From NCBI RefSeq assembly GCF_024171765.1, contig NZ_JAMTCI010000001.1, positions 2,218,796 to 2,282,795 on the forward strand: DNA of 64,000 bases, given 5' to 3'. This document shows positions 1 through 8,174 of this stretch, piece after piece. Source of the stretch: Williamsia deligens. Lineage in GTDB: Bacteria; Actinomycetota; Actinomycetes; Mycobacteriales; Mycobacteriaceae. A model generated the notes under the pieces. It worked only from the letters and a program-made list of their open reading frames with translations. It was not told where the DNA came from and did not search any database. Position 1 is the stretch's first letter. Each line of letters starts with the position of its first letter. Made by a program: the position numbers and the translations under genes.

Positions 1-477
1 GGCAACGAGACGACGCGCAACGCGATCAGCCGCGGCATGAACGCGTTCCTCGACAACCCCGAGCAGTGGGAGCTCTTCCGGCGCGAGCGCCCGGCGACCG
101 CGGCCGACGAGATCGTGCGATGGGCGACGCCGGTGAACTGTTTCCAGAGGACGGCGAAGGCCGACGTGCAGCTCGGTGGGGCGCAGATCCGCGAGGGTCA
201 GCGCGTCGGCATGTTCTACGGGTCGGCGAACTACGACACCGACGTCTTCACCGACCCGTTCACCTTCGACATCACACGAGACCCCAACCCGCACGTCGGT
301 TTCGGCGGGCACGGCGCCCACTACTGCGTGGGCGCGAATCTCGCGCGCATGGAGATCGACCTGATCTTCGGGGCCATCGCCGACCACATGCCCGACATCA
401 CCAAGGTCGCCGAACCCCGGTATCTCCGCCACGGGTGGATCAACGGGATCAAGGAGTTGTCGGTCCGCTACCGCTGA
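1..477 (+). CDS. cyp125: Steroid C26-monooxygenase, CYP125-type cytochrome P450 (C-terminal part)
   Basis: The 5' part lies outside the window; 158 residues remain. They begin in the I-helix oxygen-activation motif (GNETTRN), continue through the K-helix ExxR (DEIVR) and reach the heme-ligand loop GFGGHGAHYCVGANLAR, with the cysteine codon at 325-327. The wording around ExxR and the heme loop (RWATPV, NPHVGFGG, HYCxGANLAR) is that of CYP125. CYP125 oxidises the terminal methyl of cholest-4-en-3-one to the C26 acid, the first side-chain step. The neighbouring ltp, fadE, fadD and mce4 genes support this role. Its promoter cannot be seen. Confidence 0.9.
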   Translation, partial: GNETTRNAISRGMNAFLDNPEQWELFRRERPATAADEIVRWATPVNCFQRTAKADVQLGGAQIREGQRVGMFYGSANYDTDVFTDPFTFDITRDPNPHVGFGGHGAHYCVGANLARMEIDLIFGAIADHMPDITKVAEPRYLRHGWINGIKELSVRYR

Positions 478-596
478 GGTTCTCCTCGCCGTCCACAACC
501 GACACCCATGTCGACCACCGCGTGCACGATGCACTCGGCGACGCGCATCGGTGTCAGTGGTGTACCCGCATGCCCGAGCCGGGCACACTGTTCGCC

Positions 597-1472
597 ATGC
601 GTACCTTCCGGCCGTTCGCGGCGCTGCTCCCGGTTCTCGTCGCCGTCGGTCTGACGACGGCTCCGGCGCAGGCGGCACCGTCCGTCGACATGCAGATCCG
701 GTCGCTCGCGGCCGCAGCCCACGTCGACGTCGGGGTGTGGGCACGGGATCTGACGACCGGACGGGTGATCGCGTCGGTCGACGCCGACCGGCGGTTCCCG
801 GTGCTGTCGATGTCGAAGGTGTACCTCGCGGCAGCAGTGCTCGATGCCGCCCGCCACGGTCGGCTGCGTCTGGACACCCCGGTGCCGGTCCGCGCGCGGG
901 ACATCGTCGCCAACTCGCCGGTCACGCAGACGTTCGTCGGACGCACCATGACCTACCCCGAGATCGCGACCGCGGCGCTGCAGCGCAGCGACAACACCGC
1001 GGCGAACCTCATGTTCGCCGCGATCGGTGGCCCCGCCGCGGTGACGGCGTTCGCCCGATCTGTCCGCGACCCGGCGACGGTGATGGTGCGACAGGAGACG
1101 GCGCTGAACACCGCGATCCCCGGGGACCTGCGCGACACGACCGTCCCCCAGGCGTGGGCGGCGGGGCTGCGCGCGGTGATGGTCGGCGACCGGCTCGATC
1201 CCCGCGACCGGGCGACGCTCGTCGGGTGGATGCGCGGGACGAGGACGTCGGACAAGCGTTTCCGCGCGAACCTGCGCGCCGGATGGACGTCGGCGGACAA
1301 GACCGGCTCCGGCGACTTCGGCACGGCGAACGACGGCGGCCTGCTCATCGGGCCGCGGGGACAACGGATCCTGCTGGTCGTGCAGACCCGCAACAGCCGT
1401 GTCGACCCCGACGCCACGCCTAACCAGGACATCATCGGGCGGGTGGCTGCGCTGGTGGCGCGCGCGGTCTGA
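597..1472 (+). CDS. Secreted class A beta-lactamase
   Basis: 291 residues. An N-terminal signal peptide has a basic start (MRTFRPF), a hydrophobic core and a probable Ala-X-Ala cleavage near residue 27. Class A active-site motifs are all present and spaced as in the family: SxxK (S71-M-S-K74), SDN (131-133), ExxLN (E167 to N171) and KTG (235-237). It is predicted to hydrolyse beta-lactams outside the membrane. An in-frame ATG at 570 would add nine residues before the signal peptide; 597 fits a secretion signal better. The stop codon lies inside the first copy of a 24-bp tandem repeat shared with the convergent gene downstream. Confidence 0.88.
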   Translation: MRTFRPFAALLPVLVAVGLTTAPAQAAPSVDMQIRSLAAAAHVDVGVWARDLTTGRVIASVDADRRFPVLSMSKVYLAAAVLDAARHGRLRLDTPVPVRARDIVANSPVTQTFVGRTMTYPEIATAALQRSDNTAANLMFAAIGGPAAVTAFARSVRDPATVMVRQETALNTAIPGDLRDTTVPQAWAAGLRAVMVGDRLDPRDRATLVGWMRGTRTSDKRFRANLRAGWTSADKTGSGDFGTANDGGLLIGPRGQRILLVVQTRNSRVDPDATPNQDIIGRVAALVARAV

Positions 1473-1537
1473 CGGGTCAGGCCTTTGTCCGCCTGACGGG
1501 TCAGGCCTTTGTCCGCCTGACGGGTCAGGCCTTTGTC
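1470..1537. repeat. 24-bp tandem repeat (nearly 3 copies) spanning both convergent stop codons
   Basis: Copies begin at 1470, 1494 and 1518 with a strict 24-bp period; the third is cut after 20 bases. Each copy starts TGACGGGTCAGGCCTTTGTC. The first copy carries the TGA of the beta-lactamase, and the third carries the reverse-strand stop of the NTF2-like gene together with its last codons. Each unit contains a short dyad (TGAC-GG-GTCA). The copies look like a recent triplication of the original junction between the two genes. A transcription-termination role is possible but not shown. Confidence 0.9.
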
Positions 1538-1965
1538 ATCGACTCCATCGTCTTCTGGACCTCCCAGAAGGCGCGGAGGGCGACGAGCTTGCCGGCGTCG
1601 TCGGCGCGGTAGGTGAACACGCCTCGCGAGGTGGTGACGTGTCCGCCGATGTGGGTCACGATGCGGCCGATGTAGGCGACCTCGTTCCCGCAGATGATCT
1701 CTTCGTCGAACTCGAAGTCGAGGCGCTCGGTGGTCGCGATCGTCATGTCCCAGAACGCCGAGATGGCGTCCCGCCCGCGGTGACCGGTCCCGTGTTCGTC
1801 GAACATCGACGGTCCGACGGGGTCCTCGACGACGGCGTCGTCGGCGAAGTTGTCGAGCCATCCCTGCTTGTCGCGGGCGGCCACCATCTCGCGGGAGACG
1901 CGTCCGGCGACGACGGCGGGGTTGTTCTCCCGGTCGATGTAGAGGTAGGCGGGCTTGGCGCTCAT
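1525..1965 (-). CDS. NTF2/SnoaL-like protein in the ltp operon
   Basis: 146 residues with the cone-shaped NTF2/SnoaL fold pattern: an N-terminal helix, then WLDNFADDAVVEDPVG, a GRDAISAFWD helix and C-terminal strands. This fold includes ketosteroid isomerases and small hydrolases or binding proteins; the reaction here cannot be read from sequence. The start ATG (1965-1963) overlaps the TGA of the upstream thiolase, so translation is probably coupled. That position as last gene of the ltp3-ltp4-DUF35 operon suggests a role in steroid side-chain catabolism. Confidence 0.75.
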   Translation of the reverse strand: MSAKPAYLYIDRENNPAVVAGRVSREMVAARDKQGWLDNFADDAVVEDPVGPSMFDEHGTGHRGRDAISAFWDMTIATTERLDFEFDEEIICGNEVAYIGRIVTHIGGHVTTSRGVFTYRADDAGKLVALRAFWEVQKTMESMTKA

Positions 1966-3131
1966 GGCTTGTCCGCGCCGAGCAACCACATCGAGAAGTA
2001 CTGCGACCCACCGCCGTAGGCGTGTCCCAGCGCGGTGCGGGCGCCGTCGACCTGGTGGTCACCGGCCTTGCCCTGGACCTGGCGGGCGGCCTCGGCGCAC
2101 CGGATCATGCCCGACGCACCGATCGGGTTCGACGAGAGGACGCCGCCCGAGGGGTTGACCGGCATCCGTCCGCCGAAATCGGTCTCGCCGGCCTCGGTGA
2201 GCTTCCAGCCCTCGTTGATCGCGGCGAACCCGAGGTTCTCGAGCCACATCGGTTCGAACCACGAGAAGGGGACGTAGATCTCGGCGACGTCCACCTCGTC
2301 GAGCGGGTCGGTGACCCCGGCGTCGCGCCACAGGGCGGCGGACGCGTCCCGGCCGGCCTGCGGGCTCACCACGTTGCGGTGGGCGTAGGCGAGGGGCTCG
2401 GTCCGCATGGCGGTCGCGCGGATCCACGCGACCGGGGTCCCGTCGGCGACGGCGTCGTCGGCGGACTTCTCGTCACCGATGACCACGGCACACGCGCCGT
2501 CCGACGACGGACAGGTCTCGTCGTACCGGATGGGGTCCCAGAGCATCTGGGATGCCATGACGCTCTCGACGGTGATGTCGGGCTGGTGCAGGTGGGCCAG
2601 CGGGTTCTTCGCGCCGTTGCGGCGGTCCTTGGCGGCGACGATGGCGCCGATGTGCTCGGGGGCACCGGCCTGCCGGATGTAGGCGCGGACGTGGGGGGCG
2701 AAGAACCCACCCGCACCGGCACCGACCGGCATGGTGAACGGGACGGGGATCGACAACGCCCACATGGCGTTCGACTCCGACTGTTTCTCCCACGCGACGG
2801 CCAGCACCCGTTTGTGGATGCCGGACTTGACCAGCGACGACGCCACCACCGCGGTCGACGCCCCGACCGACCCCGCGGTGTGCACGCGGATCAGTCGCTT
2901 CCCGACGGCGCCGAGCGACGCTGCCATCGACAGCTCCGGCATCATCGACCCCTCGAACAGGTCGGGGGCCTTGCCGATCACGACGGCGTCGATGTCGTCC
3001 ATCGTGTAGCCGGAGTCGGCCAGTGCGGCGTCGATGGCCTCACGGCACATCCCGGCCATCGTCACGTCGTGCCGCTTGGCGACGTACTTGGTCTGCCCGG
3101 TCCCGATGACCGCGGCGCGGTTGCCACCCAT
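1962..3131 (-). CDS. ltp3: Lipid-transfer/SCP-x type thiolase, Ltp3-like
   Basis: 389 residues of the non-decarboxylating SCP-x thiolase family. Visible family features are the N-terminal Rossmann-like start (AAVIGTGQTKY), a cysteine in DETCPSSDGACAVV, and a glycine-rich C-terminal loop (NPSGGVLSSNPIGASG) followed by LGHAYGGG. Its size and order (DUF35, shorter thiolase, longer thiolase) match M. tuberculosis Rv3521-Rv3523, where this position is ltp3. Such proteins cleave or retro-aldol cleave steroid side-chain CoA thioesters with DUF35 partners. The ATG lies five bases after the stop of the upstream gene, with a purine-rich stretch at that gene's end as ribosome site. Confidence 0.85.
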   Translation of the reverse strand: MGGNRAAVIGTGQTKYVAKRHDVTMAGMCREAIDAALADSGYTMDDIDAVVIGKAPDLFEGSMMPELSMAASLGAVGKRLIRVHTAGSVGASTAVVASSLVKSGIHKRVLAVAWEKQSESNAMWALSIPVPFTMPVGAGAGGFFAPHVRAYIRQAGAPEHIGAIVAAKDRRNGAKNPLAHLHQPDITVESVMASQMLWDPIRYDETCPSSDGACAVVIGDEKSADDAVADGTPVAWIRATAMRTEPLAYAHRNVVSPQAGRDASAALWRDAGVTDPLDEVDVAEIYVPFSWFEPMWLENLGFAAINEGWKLTEAGETDFGGRMPVNPSGGVLSSNPIGASGMIRCAEAARQVQGKAGDHQVDGARTALGHAYGGGSQYFSMWLLGADKP

Positions 3132-3136
3132 CTGTG

Positions 3137-4177
3137 TCACTCCCCGCTTCCGGCGGCGCCGGACAGGGCGACCACCATGTTCTGTTGCAGCAACGGTCCG
3201 CTCGTGGCGTGCGCGAGCGCCGTGCCCGCCTCCCCGGCGAGGATGGCGGTGGCGGCGAAGCCGATGCGCTCGAGACCCGCCGCGAACATCGGGTTGGCCG
3301 CCAGCGCTCCTCCGGAGGGGTTGATCCGCACCGAGCCGGGCAGTCGCAGTTCGTTTCTCAGGATGAGTTCCTGATGGGTGAACGGCGCGTACAGCTCGGC
3401 GATGTCGAACGCGCGGTCGTCGCCCAGCGCGCTGTCGCCGGCGAGGCGGGTCGACGGTGACGTGGTGAGGTCGCGGGCACCGAAGTTCGGGGTGTCGATG
3501 CGGTGGTCCCAGCCGGTGACCCATGCAGGGTTCGCGACGAGCTCCTTCGCGCGGTCCTCGCTCGCCAGGATGAGTGCCGCGGCACCGTCGGTGTAGCGCG
3601 ATGCGTCGTGGGCCCGCAGCGGAGCGGCGGTGAGCGGCTCGGCGAGCAGGTCGTCGACGTCGCGGCCGAGGGTGCGCGCCGCGACCTCGGCCATCTGCCG
3701 TTCGGTCCATGCCCCCGACTCGAGACCCAGGCGCGCCTGCAGGCCGGCCAGCGACGACGCGTCCGGCCACAGCGGTGACACCGTGTACGGATCGGTCTGC
3801 AGGGCGAGCGTGAGATCCATGGTCCCGGCGGACGGTTTGCCGAACCCGTAGGCCAGGGCGAGGTCGACCTCCCCGGTCGAGATCTTCACGTACGCCTCGT
3901 AGGCCGCCCACGCTGCGTCCATCTCCACGTGGGACTCGTTGATCGGCGGTACGGCGCCGATGGAGTCGATCGCGGAGATGAACGAGAACGCCCGCCCCGC
4001 CAGGTAATCCGACGAGCCGCTGCACCAGAAGTCGATGTCGGTGCGGCTGATGCCCAGCTCGGCGTAGAGCTTGGCGAAGCAGGGCATGAGCATCTCGACA
4101 CCGTTGGTGGTGCCGAAGGTGCGGTCGACATGCGGGCTGTGGGCGAACCCGACGACCGCCACGCGTGGTGCGTTCAC
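3137..4177 (-). CDS. ltp4: Lipid-transfer/SCP-x type thiolase, Ltp4-like
   Basis: 346 residues of the same superfamily as its downstream neighbour but shorter. It opens RVAVVGFAHSPH and ends with the glycine-rich NPSGGALAANPMFAAG block and a final ATSGPLLQQN segment. The classical catalytic cysteine motif of thiolases is not evident, as in other Ltp-type aldolases. The GTG start (4177) overlaps the TGA of the DUF35 gene as GTGA, indicating coupled expression and probably a complex. By order and length it matches Rv3522 (ltp4). The exact substrate is inferred from the locus. Confidence 0.83.
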   Translation of the reverse strand: MNAPRVAVVGFAHSPHVDRTFGTTNGVEMLMPCFAKLYAELGISRTDIDFWCSGSSDYLAGRAFSFISAIDSIGAVPPINESHVEMDAAWAAYEAYVKISTGEVDLALAYGFGKPSAGTMDLTLALQTDPYTVSPLWPDASSLAGLQARLGLESGAWTERQMAEVAARTLGRDVDDLLAEPLTAAPLRAHDASRYTDGAAALILASEDRAKELVANPAWVTGWDHRIDTPNFGARDLTTSPSTRLAGDSALGDDRAFDIAELYAPFTHQELILRNELRLPGSVRINPSGGALAANPMFAAGLERIGFAATAILAGEAGTALAHATSGPLLQQNMVVALSGAAGSGE

Positions 4178-5193
4178 AGGTGACTCCGGTAGGTCTCGTA
4201 GTCGGCGTCGGGCTCACCCGACGGCTTGAAATGGCTGATGTTGCGCAACGTGTGGTCCCACTCGGACTCGTCGCGCCACACCGCCTTGACCCGCATCCCC
4301 ATCCGGACCTCGTGGGCCTCGCACTCCAGGATGAGGTGCAGGAAGCCGATGTCCGACCCGTCGAGGACGACGTACGCCGCGACGTAGGGCGGCTTGATCT
4401 GCTGTCCGAGGAACGGGACGTTGACGATGCAGAAGGTCGTCACGATGCCGGTGTCGGGCAGTTCCACCTTCTCGGTGGTGGGGTCGCCGTTGGCGGGGCT
4501 GGACACGCGGGGCGGGAAGTAGACACCGTCGCTGGTGCGGCCGCCGATCAACTTCCCCTGTTTGAGGCCTTCGAGGTACCAGGTCTCGACCACCGTTGCG
4601 GCGTGGTCGATCTCGAGCCCGATGGGGTAGCTGACGACGCCGGGGATCTCCTGCTCCGTCGTCGACGGCACCGCGTCCGTGGCGGTGTCGCCCGGGACGA
4701 AGTGGGTGATGTCGGTGATGCGACCGGTGCGTTCCTCGGCCCACACGGGGACCACGCGGGCGCCGGTGCTCAGCGCGTCGGGGGAGTCGACGGCGACGGC
4801 GTGCAACAGGTCGGTGTCGGCTCCGTCGAGCCGGATGAGCGCCCACGCGAACGGGGTCTCCGACGGCTGACCCGGCAACGGGGTCGGCTGCCACGACCAG
4901 CTCGTGACCGTGCCGACCGGGCCGACGTCGACGAACTCCGTGGTGGGTGCCCCCGTCTCGGGGTCGAACTCGCTCGGCGGCACCATCACCGTGCCCGCGG
5001 CCGTGCGTCCGCCCACGATCCGGCCCGCCCGGATGCCGTCGGCGAAGCGGCCCAGCACCGGTCCGAGGGAGCGGGTGTAGTCGAAGCTGTTGCGCAGTGG
5101 CGCGGTGAGCACCGCCGTCTCGGGTTCGGGGACGTCGGCGACCGCGGACGCCAGCGCAGAGGCCGGCCCGGGTCCTGTCTCGCTGATGGTCAC
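4174..5193 (-). CDS. Tandem DUF35 (OB-fold) acyl-CoA-associated protein
   Basis: 339 residues with two DUF35-like halves. Each ends in a beta-rich OB-fold segment (about 80-165: GTVTSW to PVWAEERTG; about 240-330: GIVTTF to AVWRDES). DUF35 proteins partner Ltp-type thiolases and supply an acyl-CoA/zinc module. The usual CxxC zinc ribbon is absent in both halves; at its place are GGRTAAGTV and GGRTSDGVY. It matches Rv3521 by position. I chose the GTG at 5193 because a KstR palindrome sits only nine bases upstream; a longer start at 5229 would run through that operator. Confidence 0.82.
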   Translation of the reverse strand: MTISETGPGPASALASAVADVPEPETAVLTAPLRNSFDYTRSLGPVLGRFADGIRAGRIVGGRTAAGTVMVPPSEFDPETGAPTTEFVDVGPVGTVTSWSWQPTPLPGQPSETPFAWALIRLDGADTDLLHAVAVDSPDALSTGARVVPVWAEERTGRITDITHFVPGDTATDAVPSTTEQEIPGVVSYPIGLEIDHAATVVETWYLEGLKQGKLIGGRTSDGVYFPPRVSSPANGDPTTEKVELPDTGIVTTFCIVNVPFLGQQIKPPYVAAYVVLDGSDIGFLHLILECEAHEVRMGMRVKAVWRDESEWDHTLRNISHFKPSGEPDADYETYRSHL

Positions 5194-5201
5194 CCAGCGA
5201 G

Positions 5202-5215
5202 TAGAACAGGTTCTA
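5202..5215. promoter_or_regulatory. KstR operator between DUF35-ltp operon and LLM oxidoreductase
   Basis: TAGAACAGGTTCTA fits the KstR palindrome TnnAACnnGTTnnA exactly. It lies between the divergent starts at 5193 and 5252, so one operator can repress both directions. KstR is the TetR-family repressor of cholesterol genes and is relieved by steroid CoA thioesters. KstR itself is not in the window. Confidence 0.88.
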
Positions 5216-5251
5216 GTATTGGTGCGCAAGAACCGTCTCCGGGAGGCTCAC

Positions 5252-6289
5252 GTGAAGCTGGGACTGCAGTTGGGCTACTGGGGCGCGGGCCCCATCGAGA
5301 ACGCCCCGGAGCTGATCGCCGCGGCCGAGGAATCCGGGTTCGACGCCGTGTTCACCGCCGAGTCGTGGGGCTCGGACGCCTTCACCCCGTTGGCGTGGTG
5401 GGGGAGTGCGACCTCAAGGGTCCGCCTGGGCACCGCGGTCGCGCAGATCTCCGCGCGGCCACCCACCTCGCTGGCGATGCATGCGCTGACGGTCGACCAC
5501 CTCTCCGGCGGCCGCCACATCCTCGGGATCGGTGTGTCCGGGCCGCAGGTCGTCGAGGGGTGGTACGGGCAGCCGTTCGCCAAGCCGTTGGCGCGCACAC
5601 GTGAATACGTGCAGGTCATCCGCGACGTCCTCGACCGGCAGGGCCCCGTGATCAACGCCGGTCCGCACTACCCCCTGCCCTATCCCTCCGACGCGCCGGG
5701 GGCGACCGGACTCGGCAAGTCGCTCAAACCGATCACCCACCCGCTGCGGTCCGATCTGCCGATCTGGCTGGGCGCAGAGGGACCGAAGAACATCGCGCTG
5801 GCCGGCGAGATCGCCGACGGGTGGCTCGCGATCTACTACACGCCGCGACTGGCCGACCGGTACGAGGAGTGGCTGGCCGAGGGGATGAGTCGCCCCGGTG
5901 CGCGTCGGACGCGCGAGGAGTTCGAGGTGGCTGCGACCGTGCAGGTGGAGATCACCGACGACGTCGCCGCCACCGTCGACTCCTACAAGCCCATCACCGC
6001 CTTCTACCTGGGCGGGATGGGTGCCAAGGACCTCAACTTCCACGCCGAGGTCTATCGCCGGATGGGGTACGCCGAGGCGGTCGACGAGATCAGCGCGTTG
6101 TTCGCCGAGGGCCGTCGCGACGAGGCCATCGCTGCCGTCCCCGACGAGCTGGTCCGCGAGACCATGATCGTCGGCGACACGGAGACCGTCCGGACGGAGA
6201 TCAAGCGGTGGGAGGCGGCCGGTGTGTCGATGCTGATGGTGACCGCGCGCTCGGCCGACCTTGTCCGCCGGTTGGGGGAGCTGGTCTAA
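5252..6289 (+). CDS. LLM-class F420-dependent oxidoreductase (Rv3520c-like)
   Basis: 345 residues of the luciferase-like TIM-barrel family. Family features are MKLGLQLGYWG at the start, AAEESGFDAVFTAESWGSDAF, DHLSGGRHILGIGVSGPQVVEGWYG, and DLPIWLGAEGPKNIALAGEIADGWL. The GTG start at 5252 has a good ribosome site (GGGAGG, five bases away) and begins exactly at the family's first strand. The same divergent arrangement with the DUF35 gene occurs in M. tuberculosis (Rv3520c/Rv3521). It probably uses F420 to oxidise or reduce an unidentified steroid-derived intermediate. Confidence 0.87.
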   Translation: MKLGLQLGYWGAGPIENAPELIAAAEESGFDAVFTAESWGSDAFTPLAWWGSATSRVRLGTAVAQISARPPTSLAMHALTVDHLSGGRHILGIGVSGPQVVEGWYGQPFAKPLARTREYVQVIRDVLDRQGPVINAGPHYPLPYPSDAPGATGLGKSLKPITHPLRSDLPIWLGAEGPKNIALAGEIADGWLAIYYTPRLADRYEEWLAEGMSRPGARRTREEFEVAATVQVEITDDVAATVDSYKPITAFYLGGMGAKDLNFHAEVYRRMGYAEAVDEISALFAEGRRDEAIAAVPDELVRETMIVGDTETVRTEIKRWEAAGVSMLMVTARSADLVRRLGELV

Positions 6290-6303
6290 TGGCCGCGCAG
6301 GAC

Positions 6304-6317
6304 TAGAACACGTTCTA
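6304..6317. promoter_or_regulatory. KstR operator upstream of acyl-CoA synthetase
   Basis: TAGAACACGTTCTA, a perfect match to TnnAACnnGTTnnA, lies 36 bases before the GTG of the acyl-CoA synthetase and 14 bases after the LLM gene stop. The synthetase therefore has its own steroid-responsive promoter rather than depending only on read-through. Confidence 0.88.
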
Positions 6318-6353
6318 GAAATCGCGGCCCACCCGCCGCTCGAGGAGGCAACA

Positions 6354-7916
6354 GTGTCCAGCCCCGACGCGCCGATCGGATTGTGGAACATCGCCCGGGA
6401 GACCCCCGAGCGCATCGCTCTCGTCGACCCCGACGGGGTCGAGCACTCCTACGGTGAGATCGCCTCGCGTGCCAACCGGGTGTCGAACGGTCTGCGCCGC
6501 CACGGGTTCGTCACCGGCGACACCCTCGTCATCGCGACGCCCAACTGCGTCGAGACGGTGGTGTTGCAGTTCGCCGCGCTGCAGATCGGGCTGTACCTCG
6601 CGCCCGTCAACTGGCACCTCACCGGACCCGAGATCGCCTACATCCTCGGCGACAGCGAGGCCAAGATCTTCGTCGCCCACGAATGGTTCGCCGAGACCGC
6701 CCAGATCGCGGCCCGGGAGGCGGGGTTCTCCGCCGACAACTTGTTCGCGGTGGGGTCGGTCGACGGGTTCCGTCCCCTCGACGACCTCGTCGCCGGCGTG
6801 GACGACGGTCTCCCGGACGACCGCACCACCGGCGCTCCGATGCTCTACACGTCGGGCACCACCGGCAAGCCGAAGGGTGTGCGACGCCCGCTCACCGGCG
6901 CGGCTCCTGAGCAGGCCGCCCTCGGCGGCATCGGGTTCTTCGGCGTGATGGGCCTCGTCCCGCACGACGACCACGTCCACATCTGCGGGTCGCCGCTCTA
7001 CCACACGGCCGTCGTCAACTTCGTGATGATCTCGATGCAGCTGGGCCACAAGGTCGTCCTGATGGACAAGTGGGATCCCGAACAGATGCTCGCGCTCATC
7101 GAGAAGCACAGGGTGACCCAGAGTCACATGGTGCCGACGCAGTTCCACCGCCTGCTCGCGTTGCCGGAGGAGGTCCGCGCGAAGTACGACGTCTCGTCGC
7201 TGCGGAACATGATCCACGGCGCCGCACCGTGTCCGCGGGAGATCAAGCAGCAGATGCTCGAGTGGTGGGGGCCGGTCGTGACCGAGTACTACGCCGCCAC
7301 CGAGGGCGGCGGCACCACGATCTTCGGCGACGAGTGGTTGACCCACCCCGGATCGGTGGGCAAGGCGTGGTCGTACTCCGTCGTGAAGATCCTCGACGAC
7401 AACGGCGACGAGGTGCCCCGCGGTGAGAGCGGCCAGGTCTACATGGAGATGAAGGGCTCCTCCTTCGAGTACTACAAGGACAAGGAGAAGACCCAGAAGG
7501 CCCGCGTCGGGAACATGTTCACCACCGGCGACATCGGGTACATGGACGACGACGGCTACCTGTATCTCCTCGACCGCAAGAACGACATGATCATCTCCGG
7601 TGGCGTCAACATCTATCCCGCCGAGATCGAGGGTGAGCTGGCGGTGCATCCGAAGGTCGCCGATGTCGCGGTCTTCGGTGTGCCGCACGCCGATTGGGGC
7701 GAGGAGATCAAGGCCGTCGTGCAGCCCGCGCCGGGTGTCGTCGGCGACGACGCGCTCACCGACGAGCTCATGTCGTACGCGCGGGAGCGGCTGGCGAAGT
7801 TCAAGCTGCCGCGGTCCATCGACTACATCGACGAGATGCCCCGCGCCGACAACGGCAAGCTCTACAAGCGTCGACTCCGGGATCCGTACTGGGAGAACGC
7901 CGAACGCGCGATCTGA
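6354..7916 (+). CDS. Acyl-CoA synthetase (ANL superfamily), KstR-controlled
   Basis: 520 residues. The adenylation P-loop LYTSGTTGKPKGV (about 163-175), the ATEGGGT motif, TTGDIGYMDDDGYLYLLDRK and the hinge plus MIISGGVNIYPAEIE are intact. The C-terminal catalytic lysine is probably in the DNGKLYKR motif. It activates a carboxylic acid as acyl-AMP and then acyl-CoA. It differs clearly from FadD19 and FadD17 elsewhere in this window, so its substrate is open: a short or branched side-chain acid, propionate-like product or ring fragment. The GTG start at 6354 has a strong ribosome site (GAGGAGG). The KstR box in front ties it to steroid growth. Confidence 0.88.
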   Translation: MSSPDAPIGLWNIARETPERIALVDPDGVEHSYGEIASRANRVSNGLRRHGFVTGDTLVIATPNCVETVVLQFAALQIGLYLAPVNWHLTGPEIAYILGDSEAKIFVAHEWFAETAQIAAREAGFSADNLFAVGSVDGFRPLDDLVAGVDDGLPDDRTTGAPMLYTSGTTGKPKGVRRPLTGAAPEQAALGGIGFFGVMGLVPHDDHVHICGSPLYHTAVVNFVMISMQLGHKVVLMDKWDPEQMLALIEKHRVTQSHMVPTQFHRLLALPEEVRAKYDVSSLRNMIHGAAPCPREIKQQMLEWWGPVVTEYYAATEGGGTTIFGDEWLTHPGSVGKAWSYSVVKILDDNGDEVPRGESGQVYMEMKGSSFEYYKDKEKTQKARVGNMFTTGDIGYMDDDGYLYLLDRKNDMIISGGVNIYPAEIEGELAVHPKVADVAVFGVPHADWGEEIKAVVQPAPGVVGDDALTDELMSYARERLAKFKLPRSIDYIDEMPRADNGKLYKRRLRDPYWENAERAI

Positions 7917-7927
7917 CCTCGAGCCCG

Positions 7928-8165
7928 TCTGTCGGCCCCCACCCCGTCTGTTGGGCGGCAGGAACCGTCCGTTGGGCGGCAGGAACCATCTGGTGGGCGC
8001 TCGGAGCCCGTCTCGCCGTCCCGTTGGACGCGGTCACGCCGTCGCTGCGGCGGCATCCCCGCACCTGAGCAGCGATCTGATCGCGAATGCCGCCCAACGA
8101 ACGGCTCCTACCGCCCAATCGACGGTTCCTGCCGCCCAACGAACGGTCCCTACCGCCCGACAGAC
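7928..8165. repeat. Inverted array of 21-bp repeats between convergent genes
   Basis: The left arm has units starting at 7946 and 7967 (core TTGGGCGGCAGGAACC) and a degraded unit at 7988. The right arm has the same unit in reverse at 8103, 8124 and 8145 (core GGTTCCTGCCGCCCAA), with a part copy just before. The 27 bases at 7961-7987 pair with 8124-8150 with two mismatches, so the stretch can fold into a very long hairpin with about 136 bases between the arms. It fills the gap between the synthetase stop (7916) and the P450 stop (8175). A bidirectional terminator function is inferred from position. Confidence 0.85.
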
Positions 8166-8174
8166 GGGTGTGCG

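Noticed and set aside
953-2062. Frame encoding the repeated peptide DKGLTRQA
   Set aside because: It is only the translation of the 24-bp DNA repeat read through on the reverse strand.
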